Assembly (NCBI GenBank): GCA_003667245.1
Contig: RCNN01000393.1
Location: forward strand, 1 to 17,323
Direction of reading: 5' to 3'
Length of the DNA stretch: 17,323 nt
Source of the DNA: Heterostelium multicystogenum
Lineage: Eukaryota > Evosea > Eumycetozoa > Acytosteliales > Acytosteliaceae
The notes beneath the pieces are model-generated. The model saw only the letters and a program-made list of their open reading frames with translations. It searched no databases and had not been told where the DNA came from. Both the position numbers and the translations under genes were made by a program. Positions 1 to 9,742 of this stretch are shown here, piece after piece. Numbering within the stretch: the stretch's first letter is position 1; each line of letters opens with the position of its first letter.

Positions 1-2077
1 AGAAGACTCGGTGCTTGAGTTGGAGAGATGATTTTGGATCCATAGATTTTCTCTTTTTATCTTCTGCTGGGACTGGGGTAGTTTCGATTGGAGCCTGCTG
101 CTTTTGCTGGGGTAGCAGGAGGAGCGGCAGTCTTCTCGAATGGGAAGAAGTCCCAATATATCTTGTTAAACTCTCCCATCAACTTCTTTGTATTCTTGTA
201 AAATTTGTGATCCTTCCTCGTTGAACAACATTGCATTATCAAACATTAATCTCATATCTGCTGCGTTAATCCTTGATGGACTTGTATGAATTGTTATCTA
301 GTTTGCTCTATAGGTGGTGATGGAGATGTTCAGATTAGTAAGTTATAAAAAGTGAGCGGTTCATAAGATGGAAATGAAAGTTACTTGAATTAAGGCTAAA
401 TCCATTGGGTGCTTAATAAACGTCAAAAGTAGTGTGGAATGTTGAGTTCAATTGGGTCGACAGCAGTGTGGAAAGATTTCAAGCGATCTTTCTTTCTGTG
501 GATTTTGTGATGTTATTGTTTTTTTACAGATGTCAAGGTTCTTCTTGTCCATGGTGTCACCGGTGGGTGGGGAGCTAGGTACTTTGGAGGAGGCACTCGA
601 TGATCTTGTTTGGAGTTGGTGCTGGATGATTTGGTGGGTGTAAGTAGTGGCGGGTGTAGTTGGTGTACGTGTACGAGAAAGTGGTCTTCCCTTTGGAGTG
701 GTGGCGTTGGTGGTGGCGGCTGGAGCAGAGGTGTTGCCTCCGTGGTGTGGTGGTTGAATGCGGTAGGCAAGTTGGACCATTTCGACAATATCAACACGTG
801 GCATATCAGCGATTGAATTTGATAACACCCAACAACGTTCCAATTCTTGCACAAAAGGTGTGGCAACAACGCTTGATCAGCTCTGGACAGTTTAGCCTTG
901 ATATCGGCTGACCTCAAGTCTTGCCAGAACCGAGCTGATCGATGTCGAGGTAACAGTTTTCGAATCAAGTACTGTTTCACAAAGTTTGGAAAGTGCTTTA
1001 ATATTATACTTGATTGAAGCAATCAAGAGTTTGTGTAGGCAAATGACAGATCTACAATTTCCTTAACTTTAAATGCTGAAACTGATTCATTGTATACCCT
1101 ATAGGTTTAGATAGTATTGATTTTAGTTAAATCCATTGGCTACTTTGCCATTAGATCTGTATAATCCCACTTACCAATCTATGATGGATTGCATTACTTT
1201 ATAAGATATATCTTTGATCTCTATTTCTTTGTCTGATTTATGACTGAGCAGAAGCTTCTTAAAAGTGTTCAGATCTAACTGATAATATACATCTGTGTGC
1301 TGGTATTTTGTTTGGAACTCGACCCAATCAATGTGATATCGCTAAAAAGTCCCACTATTGCTACCTCAAGGTTCACTTTTTAACATCTATATTCATCTTT
1401 GAATCACCGTTTGGTGCTGGACTCTGTAGTTGTTTTCTGGATGCTGATGCTGCTGCTGGAATGGAGTATACACATTAAGCTTGCGATCTCGCTGGAGAGT
1501 GTGCTCTTTCCGGTGGATGAGATGATATCGACAGTGGTCAGTCCAGAGGATCAATGAGAATGGAGTGTCACCATTGTTTGTCACGTTCGTCGACCTTGGC
1601 ACCTTTTTCCAAAAGTGCAATCATAACCTCACGATTTCCTAGCTGCGACGCAAGGTGGAGTGGAGTCGATCCTTCATTGTTCTTTGCGTTGATATCGGCG
1701 TTTTGAGTTGTTGATCAAGGCCAGTGCTGTCTTTTCGGGACTTGTATACGATGGCCGAGTGAAGTGGAGTGGAGTTGGGTTGAGTCGACGCTATTGACAT
1801 CAGCGCCATGATCGAGCAACAGTGACACGCACTCAATACGGTCGGAACGCGATGCATAGTGGAGTGGAGTGGCACCACGATTGGTTTGACAGTTGACAAT
1901 GGCTCCCTTGCTCAACAGGAGGGCAAACGATTTCTGTGTGGTCCGTTCATTGCAGCATGAATGCAACGGCCGAACGATTCGATGTTCCCGCCTTGTTGAT
2001 ATCCACACCATCACTTATAAGCTGTGCCAAATTCCTTCTTATTGCCAATTCTCAGCATAATTATAAATAGTACTCAT
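1..2077 (-). CDS. Ankyrin repeat, BTB and bromodomain protein (3' partial, frameshifted)
   Basis: Likely nuclear chromatin-reader or adaptor protein. The order on the minus strand is: start ATG at 2077 (MSTIYNYAENW); about five ankyrin repeats at 2020-1540, with clear units such as GATPLHYASRSDRIE and EGSTPLHLASQLGN; a BTB/POZ-BACK-like region at about 1350-950 (FSDITLI, EIEIKDISYKVMQSIIDW); a Pro/Thr/Ser-rich linker at about 780-500; and a bromodomain at about 470-160 (IPHYF, KHPMDLALIQ, then NAMLFNEEGSQI). Two introns keep frame: 1099-1174 (GTAAGT donor) and 308-384. A basic tail runs off position 1. This domain order matches the D. discoideum protein I remember as 'ankyrin repeat, bromo and BTB domain-containing protein DDB_G0293800'. 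At least ten single-base frame changes are needed to read it through (for example near 2035, 1965, 1583, 855, 420, 275 and 205), several in short homopolymers. The function of this family is not known to me. Confidence 0.82.
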
Positions 2078-2599
2078 TGTTCTTTGAATATAAACAAACA
2101 AACAAACAAACTATCTACTATCGGATCTATCTATCTATCTAATGTAATCTAATGCCGTATCTAACTATATATCCTAAAGATTGGATTGGATTGATTGGTT
2201 GGTTAAGCTTGACCTTATTAATTAAGCAAATAAAAGCTTCACTAATTTCAGAACAACCAAAAAATTAAAAAATTACTGCTACTACTATGTTGCGGATTGG
2301 ATTGCTGTGGTTGTTGCTGCTGTTGTTGTTGTTGCTGTTGCTTGTGGTAGTGTTGGTAAACAGTGAATGAAACTCAGCTATTATTAAACTGTATTCAATT
2401 TTTTAAAATTTTATTTTTTGTGATCATCAACCACTCAACGGATACAATCCAACTCAAGTTCATGCTCACAAAAAAAAAAAAAACTAAAACTAAAAAAGCA
2501 ACCAAACACACATAAATTTGAAATTATATATTTGGCGCGCACTTGGATTTATCACAAATACAATAGCTATTTGTGCAGGTGAATCAATTTTTGGTGTTG
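2078..2599. other. Intergenic region between two minus-strand genes, simple-repeat rich
   Basis: This stretch is the 5' flank of the ANK-BTB-bromo gene and the 3' flank of the BRCT gene. It holds an (AAAC)n run at 2092-2111, a (CTAT)n run at about 2127-2140, a CAA/CAG tract at about 2302-2343 and a 13-base A-run near 2469-2482. On the minus strand the CAA/CAG tract can be read as a stretch of ten Gln inside an open frame of about 42 codons with no ATG. It could be an unannotated 5' exon, but I see no convincing splice pair joining it to the ATG at 2077. Confidence 0.6.
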
Positions 2600-5500
2600 T
2601 CATTGTTTGTTGTTGTTTAGAAGGCTATGGATTGTTGAGTTGCCAGTTGGTCGAGTGGCAATTGTGGACTTGGAGAGGTTGACTATGTATTTCTCACGGT
2701 TTAGAACTTGGTACTTGCTGAGTGAGTCGAAAATCCAGCGATAGTTGATCGGGTGATGTTTTGGTTTCCAAGTAGATTTTGACGGCTTGCTTCTGTGTGG
2801 TGACGTGGTTGGGATGGCATATGACGATCGATTTCGAGTGGAGAAGTTCGCGTGCGTTGGTCGGAGGTGGTGGAATGTTGTCCAATACAACTGCACCACT
2901 TTCCCAGAGAATTTGAGTGAGTTCTTGGCGGGAGGGTGTGTCGAATTCGCCTGCCAAATACACCTGGTATCCGTAGAATAAACGCTTGCTATTGAACAGG
3001 AGCTGTTGACGAGATTTGTATGGTGAGCCCATTGCTTCAGTGTCTCCAGCAATTTCGTAGGGTTGTTCGTCTGCCCAACGACTATCAAGTAGTGAGTTGA
3101 TGATCCAATCAAAGTTGACGATCCAAACTCCTTTTGCAACACCGAGCTCGTATTTGATGGTGCGCTTCGAAAGATTTTGGTCGTCACTTGCGCAGACAAT
3201 GTGTGTGACGTTGCGGCTGAAATCTTTTACAAATTGACCGCCCCCCAGTGAAATTGGTGAGTGTTACAATGTGGACCTGCATCTGACTCGTTAAATTGGT
3301 CCCCAAAATGACTGGCTTCTTAGTTTGTGAGGCTGGAAGCTGATAGGGAGCGATAGATTGTTGTGATAATGAGCCCAGAGAATGATGAGGAAAGATGAGG
3401 AAGAAGATGATGATGAATCAGGTTGTGAGGGTGAGCTGTTATTGTTGGCTGCCAGGTTGTCATTGGCAATCTTGTTGGATGACTGTTGAGATGGTGGGTC
3501 TGATTTCAAAGATGGTTGGTGGTGAGTTGGCGACACCAGGTTGCTAGTAGTATTCATCATTTGGATTGGTTGTGAAAATTGAATTGAACTGCCAAGTGAA
3601 TGTTTTGTTGATGGTCTGTGTATTTTGATGGAGTTGCTGAGAATTCGAATCCAAGTCCAGTGCTTGTGATGTAGTTGAGGATTTGCTACTGGATGATTGT
3701 GAAGATTGTGATGATGGCTGTGATTTCTGTGACCACATGCTGAGAAGATGGTTGTTGGGATGATTTTGGTGGAGTTTTATGACCAACTACAATAGTTTGT
3801 TGTGTTGCTTTTTGTGGAGATCCTGATGATTGTTGTTGTTGCTGCTGAGATGATGGAGTATTGTTTGGAACTACAAGTGCTGAGGGAGAGGGTTTGTTTT
3901 TTTGCGGTGCTGGTTGGGATAATGTTTGTGAGGGCTGAGTGGACTGTGTAGGTAATGGTTGGGAAAGGTTCTTGTTAAGTCTTGGTTGTTGTTGTTGTTG
4001 TTGTGAAGCGAGTTTTTGAGAAGATGGTTGGGGAGTTGGTGTTTGTTGAGATAAGGATGATTGAGATTGTGATGAATTTGGTAGCTCAATCTCGGGTTGA
4101 AGTGATGATAGAGATGAATCTTGGGAATATCCTTGTTGAGACAATGGTTGAGGTTGAGACAATAGTGATGGTTCCTGTTTCACGTTGTATTGATGATTTA
4201 CGTCCTCAAAGCTAATATCATTGTTATGGGCAGAGACTGCAGAGTCTGTCTTTGAAGGTGTGTGATTATCAAATTTCTGAGGAGAGTATTTGAGTGGTAG
4301 GTCACTGTTGCTTGCAAGTGTAGCACTTGAGCTGACTGATTCGAACGAAATATTTGGATCTATATCTAGAGTTATTATTAAAATTGATTAGTTTAGTTTG
4401 TATAAACTTGAATGAAATGCTGGATTAAATAAAATTCATTCTTACCATTTGTCATATCTTGTGTCTGCTCAAAGTCAATATCTGGGATCTTGACCGTTGA
4501 ATCCATGTCCATTGGTTGTGTTTGTTTCTTGGTCATCTGCATGGACTGATTTCACCGGTGAGACATATAATCGGGATTTGCTTGGTGATGGCACTGGTGA
4601 TTGTGGCTTTACAAAAGTGCTTGTTGTTGGTGGAGGTGTTGGGGGTGTTGATTTTACATTAGCAGATTCACTTGATTTCTGTACTTTACTTTGACTGCTG
4701 TTGTTGTCAGTACCGCTTTCTTCGATTGATCTCTTTTTGTTGTTGACAATGGGTGCTTCTGCTGCTGCAGTTGCTGTTGTTGTTGGTGTAGATGTTTCTA
4801 TGGCATGTGGTAATTTAAAAGGGATTGCTTTGACATTGACATTGCTGTTGATTCTATTTGCTCTTAGATTATCTTTTACAAATGACTTTCTAATAAAATT
4901 GAGTGATTTGCCACGAACAAAGATAGAGTCCCATGGCGAGAACCAATGATATCGCTTGTTGGGTGTCAGTTTAGATAGTATTGTAATGATCCAGTTGTGT
5001 ACGGATGGCAATCTTTCAAGTGGTTGTCCATATTCGATGTAGCCATCTTTGAGGAGGAGTGCAAGATGAGTCTCTCACCTATGGTGTATGATAGTCTGTC
5101 ACCAATCCTCAGGTATCCTTGCTTCATCATGTCATCAATGGTGACTTCAGGCTGGTGTTTTTTTGAATTTGGAATGGAGACACCTCTCTTTCTTTTGAGC
5201 TTCTTTCCACCGCGCAAATAGAAGAGGAGTCGTGGGTCCTGTGAAGTTACTGCATCCCAAATGGGGAGAGAAAGTGATTGATATTGTTCTTCACCGTTTC
5301 CAAGTGAGAGAGATAGCTCATCGTTGTCGTATTGTTCGAGGAGCTGGTCAATCGAAAGTGTTAAAGTTGGATGGTTATCCACCAAGCTGCTCTGAGACTG
5401 CGAGCTTTCTTCATCAGTTCCAAAATTGAAGAGCAATTCCTGTGTGTTGGCTGAAACCATGAAAGTGGGTGTTTTCAAGGCTGAAATATCTTCAGTTTCC

Positions 5501-6033
5501 TCCTCATCATCTGACAATGAATCTTCTCCAACTGCCTCGCTATTGTTGTTGCTGCTGCCAACAGAGTCGTCCAGCCCAGTGAATTGTACTGATTTATTGG
5601 ATGTCTGTTTATTGTTGTCATGAGCTTCGTCTGTGGTAGTTGTTGTTGTATTTGGATGGAAGATATCAAATGAGCTGGCAACTACATTTTGATTGCCAAG
5701 GAATTGTGCTGTCAGTGGTGAGCTTAATGAAGTTGAAGATGAAAATGACTGTGGTGTAGAGTGTGTTGAGGATGTGGCGGGTGTAGTTTTGGTTGGAGTT
5801 GAAACGGTGGCTGCCTGTTGCTGAGAAGTTTTTTGTGAGCTCGATGGTGATGATTTTACACTATTGCTTTGCTTGGAGCTCTTCTTTAAAAGGATATCAT
5901 TGCTATTGACATCGTTTGTATCGTCTTGTGAGTCTATTGGAGTCTGTTTCTTAAAATGATCAGGATCCGAAATCATCAAACTCAGATCTGAATTTGTCTT
6001 TTTTGGTGAGTTATATTGCTGTTGTTGACTCAT
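2600..6033 (-). CDS. RAMA-like domain / SQ-cluster / tandem BRCT protein (BRCA1-BARD1-type mediator)
   Basis: Probable nuclear DNA-damage scaffold of about 1,100 residues. It starts at the ATG at 6033 (MSQQQQYNSPKK). The first exon (6033-4446) holds a long Ser/Thr/acidic region, a basic patch (GGKKLKRKRG) and a RAMA-like domain at about 5155-4880: TIDDMMKQGYLRIGDRLSY, then KDGYIEYGQPLERLPSVHNW, then HWFSPWDSIFVRGKSL. Intron 4376-4445 (70 nt) joins in phase. The second exon (4375-2600) has a Gln/Ser-rich segment with 14 SQ and 3 TQ dipeptides (4183-3740), then BRCT1 at about 3290-3040 (SKRTIKYELGVAKGVWIVN) and BRCT2 at about 3005-2690 (GYQVYLAGEFDTPSRQEL, YRWIFDSLSKYQ), ending at 2600. The RTIKY Lys aligns with the phosphopeptide-binding Lys of BRCA1 BRCT1. 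No RING is visible. At least seven small frame changes are needed, near 5070, 4530, 3750, 3580, 3390, 3243 (G-run) and 2755. Domain calls are by motif only. Confidence 0.8.
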
Positions 6034-6512
6034 TTCTAAAATAGATAGATAATATAATATCTAAATAAATATTTATATATATAAAAAAGGAAATATTATG
6101 ATTGACAAATTCCAAAAATGTTAAACAAAATCCAAATTTCACCATTTGAGCCTTATTTTTAATTTTCCATCACAATTTTTTCCAATAAAATGTCATTTTT
6201 CATTTTAGATATTTTTGGAAAGAGTTATGTCAATCAATCACAAAATAATTATCACCTAGATAAGAGGTGCTCAACTTTTTTGATTGACAAACACAAATGG
6301 GATGTCATAATTACCAAAATCAACTTTATTTATTATAAAGATTGAATGAAAAGATGAACTTTGATCCAAAAACTACAAGCTCAGCTTACTCTATAAATAG
6401 TTGGAAATCAATCAGACTGTTGAGTAAAACTATAACCAACCACCAACACTGTTGACTTTAACTATATCATAATCTTTCTTTCTTTCTTTCTATTATAAAC
6501 TTATCACTTATT
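6034..6512. promoter_or_regulatory. Divergent intergenic promoter region
   Basis: This AT-rich stretch separates the divergently transcribed BRCT gene (minus) and homeodomain gene (plus), so it probably carries both promoters. A good TATA element, TATAAATAG, lies at 6392-6400, about 110 nt before the plus-strand ATG. A pyrimidine (CTTT)n run lies at about 6474-6491, just before that start. No further coding is seen. Confidence 0.45.
6474..6491. repeat. (CTTT)n microsatellite before the homeodomain gene
   Basis: Four to five CTTT units lie about 25-40 nt upstream of the ATG at 6513. They probably fall in the 5' UTR or core promoter. Confidence 0.7.
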
Positions 6513-7681
6513 ATGTATTCATTAATAAATAATAATATGTTCTCAGGTCCATTCTTACCAGTTTCGGCATCTATCATTTGCAATGTCATCCAAATCGGAA
6601 CCAATCTTATCCAACCAACTTATGATAAGCCAGGCGATCAAGAAGTATTATTGGAGGTTCCTCATAATGAAGAGAATGAACTAAGAGAGTAAAACTCGAG
6701 GATAACAAAGAATATGACGAAACTGAAGATTCAGAACCTGAAGAGAGCCATGAACATTCAGACTATTCAGAAGATAGCTCTTCCTCAGAATATGAAAGAT
6801 CTGAAAGTAGTAGTGAGGTCGATGAAGATTTCAGTGACAATGAAGAATTAGAAATAGATCAAGCGATAGATGGAGAATCTAAGGAAAAAGAGAAATCCGA
6901 ATTAAACAATCTGCTTAAATTATTGGATGGAAAATCAGTGGATTCGTATTTCGAACATTTGGGTATCCGGCTGGGATTCGTACAGAAACCTAATGTGCCA
7001 GTAAAAGATGTGACTGATTTGGCTGATGAGCCTTATTTTGTGAAAAAGTCATCGGTCAAGGCGTCTGTGCCAGTAGCTTTTCATACAGAACATAAAGAAT
7101 TGATAGACAGAATCAAAATTCTAAGAAGGGAAGGAAAGGAACATCTCGAGGAAAACAAGAGAGTGCTCTCTGATGTTTCAGTGGATTTCGTTACCGGCAA
7201 GCATAAAGTCAAACGCAGAGAAGTAACTGTCAGACCAGAACACAAAGTGTACTTTGAGCCTTACAGATATGGACGAGCACCTACCGCTGAGGAGAAGAAG
7301 AGAGAGTTGGCTAGGAAAACTGGAAGGTCCTACGACCAGATATCCACCTACTTTACCAACCGCCGAAGAACCAAGGATCTAAACCAGCCGACTCGTCGCT
7401 ATACTCCACCAAAGAGTCGCCAAGCTAAATATCACATTGAACAATCCCAAAAAGAGCAAGTTCCACAAGCTCAAGATGTTCAGCCTCAATCTGCACCACA
7501 GCCACTGATAACCATCTCCACCCGAAAAAGAAAATGCGTCGAATTCTATCACGAAATCATCAACACCACCCACCACAAAGCCCAGAGAGTGAAACCTAAA
7601 GTCCCACTAAAAACTCTCGAGAGGACCAACATGTATAGCGACGAACCAACCAACTCTAATAAAAAACATGTACATTTATAA
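6513..7681 (+). CDS. Divergent homeodomain protein with acidic N-terminal region
   Basis: Likely nuclear DNA-binding protein of about 390 residues. The frame opens at the ATG at 6513, with a second in-frame ATG at 6537 (MFSGPFLPVS). One frame change is needed near 6690-6695, at an AAAA run. The frame then runs open through a strongly acidic Asp/Glu/Ser region (about 6700-6880) to 7681. The homeodomain-like segment is at about 7195-7385: basic KRREVTV, then PTAEEKKRELARKTGRSYDQ, then ISTYFTNRRRTKDL. The recognition-helix signature WFxNxR is conserved except that the usual Trp48 is Tyr; Phe49, Asn51 and Arg53 remain. A basic Pro/Gln-rich tail follows. Divergence from the neighbouring gene suggests a shared promoter region. 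It could alternatively be a related three-helix DNA-binding fold; no target can be named. Confidence 0.7.
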
Positions 7682-7885
7682 CCATCATCAGATCTGCCAC
7701 TTTGCTTCCTTGCTTGCCTCATTCTTTGTGCACTGTTGGAAAGTAAAGGACACCAAAATAATAATTTGATGATTTTTTTTCAAATTTTCTGATTCGCTCA
7801 AATTTTCATTGATTGATTATTTGATAGAAGCTTGATCATTACAGTATTAGTTATTTACTTTTTATATTATATATATTACATTAAA

Positions 7886-8382
7886 ATGTCATCAGGATAC
7901 GGTGCATATGGTAGCTCAGGTCGTTGCTACCCAATCTTCGCTGATTTTACTACATGTGTAACAGAGAAATCAATTGAATTATGCGAACCATACAGACATG
8001 ACTATTTTGAATGCTTGCATAACCTTCACGAAGTATGTTTATAAGCCAATAACAAAGAATAACGCAGATACAATGCAATATACTACAGTGTAAATGAATG
8101 AATGCATGCTCAATGTAGATTATACTGTTTACAAACTTAGTTGTTTGTACTTGAAGATATATATAGATTCTATGAATAATAGATAGATATGATTGATGAT
8201 GAATAATAGATTATAGATCTTAGAACTAACTTCATTTCAATCTATCATATAAATTAATATTATAGTATAAAGTACAACAATCAACCGACTATACTAAAGA
8301 TGCTGATGTTAGAGCTGCTAAAGTAAGAGAAGCTGTTAGAAGAGTACAAGAGTATCAACCAAAGATTGGAAAAGAATGTTAG
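7886..8382 (+). CDS. ndufs5: NADH dehydrogenase (complex I) subunit NDUFS5, twin CX9C
   Basis: Small accessory subunit of mitochondrial complex I, on the intermembrane-space side. Exon 1 is 7886-8032 and exon 2 is 8266-8382, joined in phase 0 across an unusually long 233-nt intron (GTATGT ... TATAG), giving 87 residues. Two exact CX9C pairs are visible: CYPIFADFTTC and CEPYRHDYFEC. They match the NDUFS5 spacing and its second-helix pattern (human has KIEYDDFVEC). The second exon encodes a charged helical tail ending KIGKEC. Twin CX9C proteins are typically imported by the Mia40 disulfide relay without a cleaved presequence, and none is seen here. No frameshift is needed. Another CHCH protein is possible but less likely given the helix sequence. 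Confidence 0.85.
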
Positions 8383-8773
8383 ATATATCTAAATTTTAAA
8401 TAGAATAGTAGTAATTTTAAAACAACAACAGCAACAACAACAAACAAATAGAAGAAGCTATAATCGTTATTGTTATTCAATATTGTAACAGTAATAATTA
8501 TTCTTTATGAATAAAATCAAAATTCAAATAACAATAATAATAACAATCGTAATAATGAATGATAAAGATGATGAAGTATATACTTTGAAAAGATAATGGT
8601 ACAAATGGCACAATAACTAAAACAAGAAGTACATCTGTTCTTGTATTTTATTTTGTTTTCTTTATGATTTATATATATTACAAGGGAGAACAAAGCTATT
8701 CTAATCTATACTAGTATTATTATTATTGTTATAATTATTAATATGTAAGGTTGTTGTTCTTTATGTATTGAAA
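8383..8773. other. Convergent 3' intergenic region
   Basis: This region lies between the stop codons of NDUFS5 (plus) and PEN-2 (minus) and should hold both 3' UTRs. It is AT-rich with CAA, AAT and ATT microsatellite stretches (about 8420-8450, 8525-8560 and 8710-8730). An AATAAA at about 8510 is a candidate polyadenylation signal for NDUFS5. I see no gene in it. Confidence 0.5.
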
Positions 8774-9141
8774 TTAACCAAAAGGAATGGTTATAGAGAT
8801 ATTATCACCAAATACACCCCATTTGTTTCTGTTAACAAGATAAATTCCCATCCATGTCATAAATATGCCTGTATATACAAAGAATCCTATAAATGAATAT
8901 TTGAGGTCTGTTCATTGTTTATAAGTTAGAATGTCATCGGGCTTATCATCCATGGGCTTCTGTAACCATAATAATACATACACCAAATGATATTAGGTGA
9001 CAATACTTTTCTATGAGGAAGAAAGAAAAGAATATTTATCATCCAGACCCAAGGCAAGAGGAAGAAACCTGCAATCCACAACTTTCTTGCGATGCCTCGC
9101 ATCTTCTCCTCATTTAACTTATCGTCTTCATCTACTAACAT
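8774..9141 (-). CDS. psenen: Gamma-secretase subunit PEN-2 (presenilin enhancer 2)
   Basis: Small membrane subunit of gamma-secretase, needed for presenilin maturation. The start is the ATG at 9141. Exon 1 is 9141-8982, intron 8981-8908 (74 nt, GTATGT donor, CTAAC near the acceptor, CAG), and exon 2 is 8907-8774. The exons join in phase and give 97 residues; human PEN-2 has 101. Visible family features are an N-terminal KLNEEK followed by the first hydrophobic segment (LWIAGFFLLPWVWMINILFF), a second hydrophobic segment (YSFIGFFVYTGIFMTWMGIY), and a C-terminal RNKWGVFGDNISITIPFG that lines up with the human RPRWGALGDYLSFTIPLG. The conserved DYLSF motif is DNISI here. No frameshift is needed. 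Confidence 0.9.
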
Positions 9142-9742
9142 AGTTTATTCTTTTACTATTAAAAATCAAAGATGACACTTATCTAATCTTAGTATATATA
9201 TTATTTAAACTAGTTTACTTTTAAGTCAACTCCTATCTTTCTTATCTATATTAAACTATTAGTTACAACAAATAGAATAAAATTTGTCAATAGAAGAAAT
9301 TAGTTTAAAAAATTATATAAAATGAAAAACAAAAGCACAACCAATAAAGAAGTTATCAAGTTTATTATATTTACATACTATTTTATTTATCAAAATCAAT
9401 ACAATCTCATTATTATTATCTTTAGATAGAAAGTTAGATAGATAACAAATACACCAACATACATACATACACACCTTTATAACAACACAATTTCTATCTC
9501 TTGTTTTTTTTTACAAAATTAATAATTCAAAATATTTCTGTGGCTGTGTGGTTTGTTAGTTTAGTATAGTTTTGTATAGTTTGGTGGACATTGAGGATAA
9601 GACACAGATATACCATCTACTTTACTACTACCCATTGTATCTACTCAATTGATTGATCGTAATAGTCTGTCACAGTTGCTGAAGTGAATTCACAAATAAT
9701 AGTTTAGTTGTAGTTCCTTGTTCGAAGGTTGCTTCAAAAATC
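9142..9742. promoter_or_regulatory. Divergent intergenic region, PEN-2 / LENG1 homologue
   Basis: About 600 nt between the divergent starts of PEN-2 (minus) and the LENG1 homologue (plus), so both promoters should lie here. It is AT-rich, with a short (CATA)n repeat at about 9458-9471 and T- and A-runs. I see no ORF with recognisable protein sequence and no RNA gene. Confidence 0.4.

Noticed and set aside
5426..5623. Plus-strand open frames across 3980-5630 as separate genes
   Set aside because: They mirror the Ser/Gln/Thr-rich minus-strand coding sequence; their Val- and Leu-rich runs are antisense translations of Gln/Asn/Thr codons, and they show no domain.
2600..6033. Programmed ribosomal frameshifting in the BRCT gene
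   Set aside because: There are many changes, in both directions, at varied sites without a shared slippery motif, and other genes show the same; sequence error is simpler.
8908..9006. A 47-nt PEN-2 intron ending at 8960
   Set aside because: That splice leaves an in-frame TGA before the second membrane segment. The 74-nt intron 8908-8981 has a consensus GTATGT donor, restores frame and gives the normal family length.
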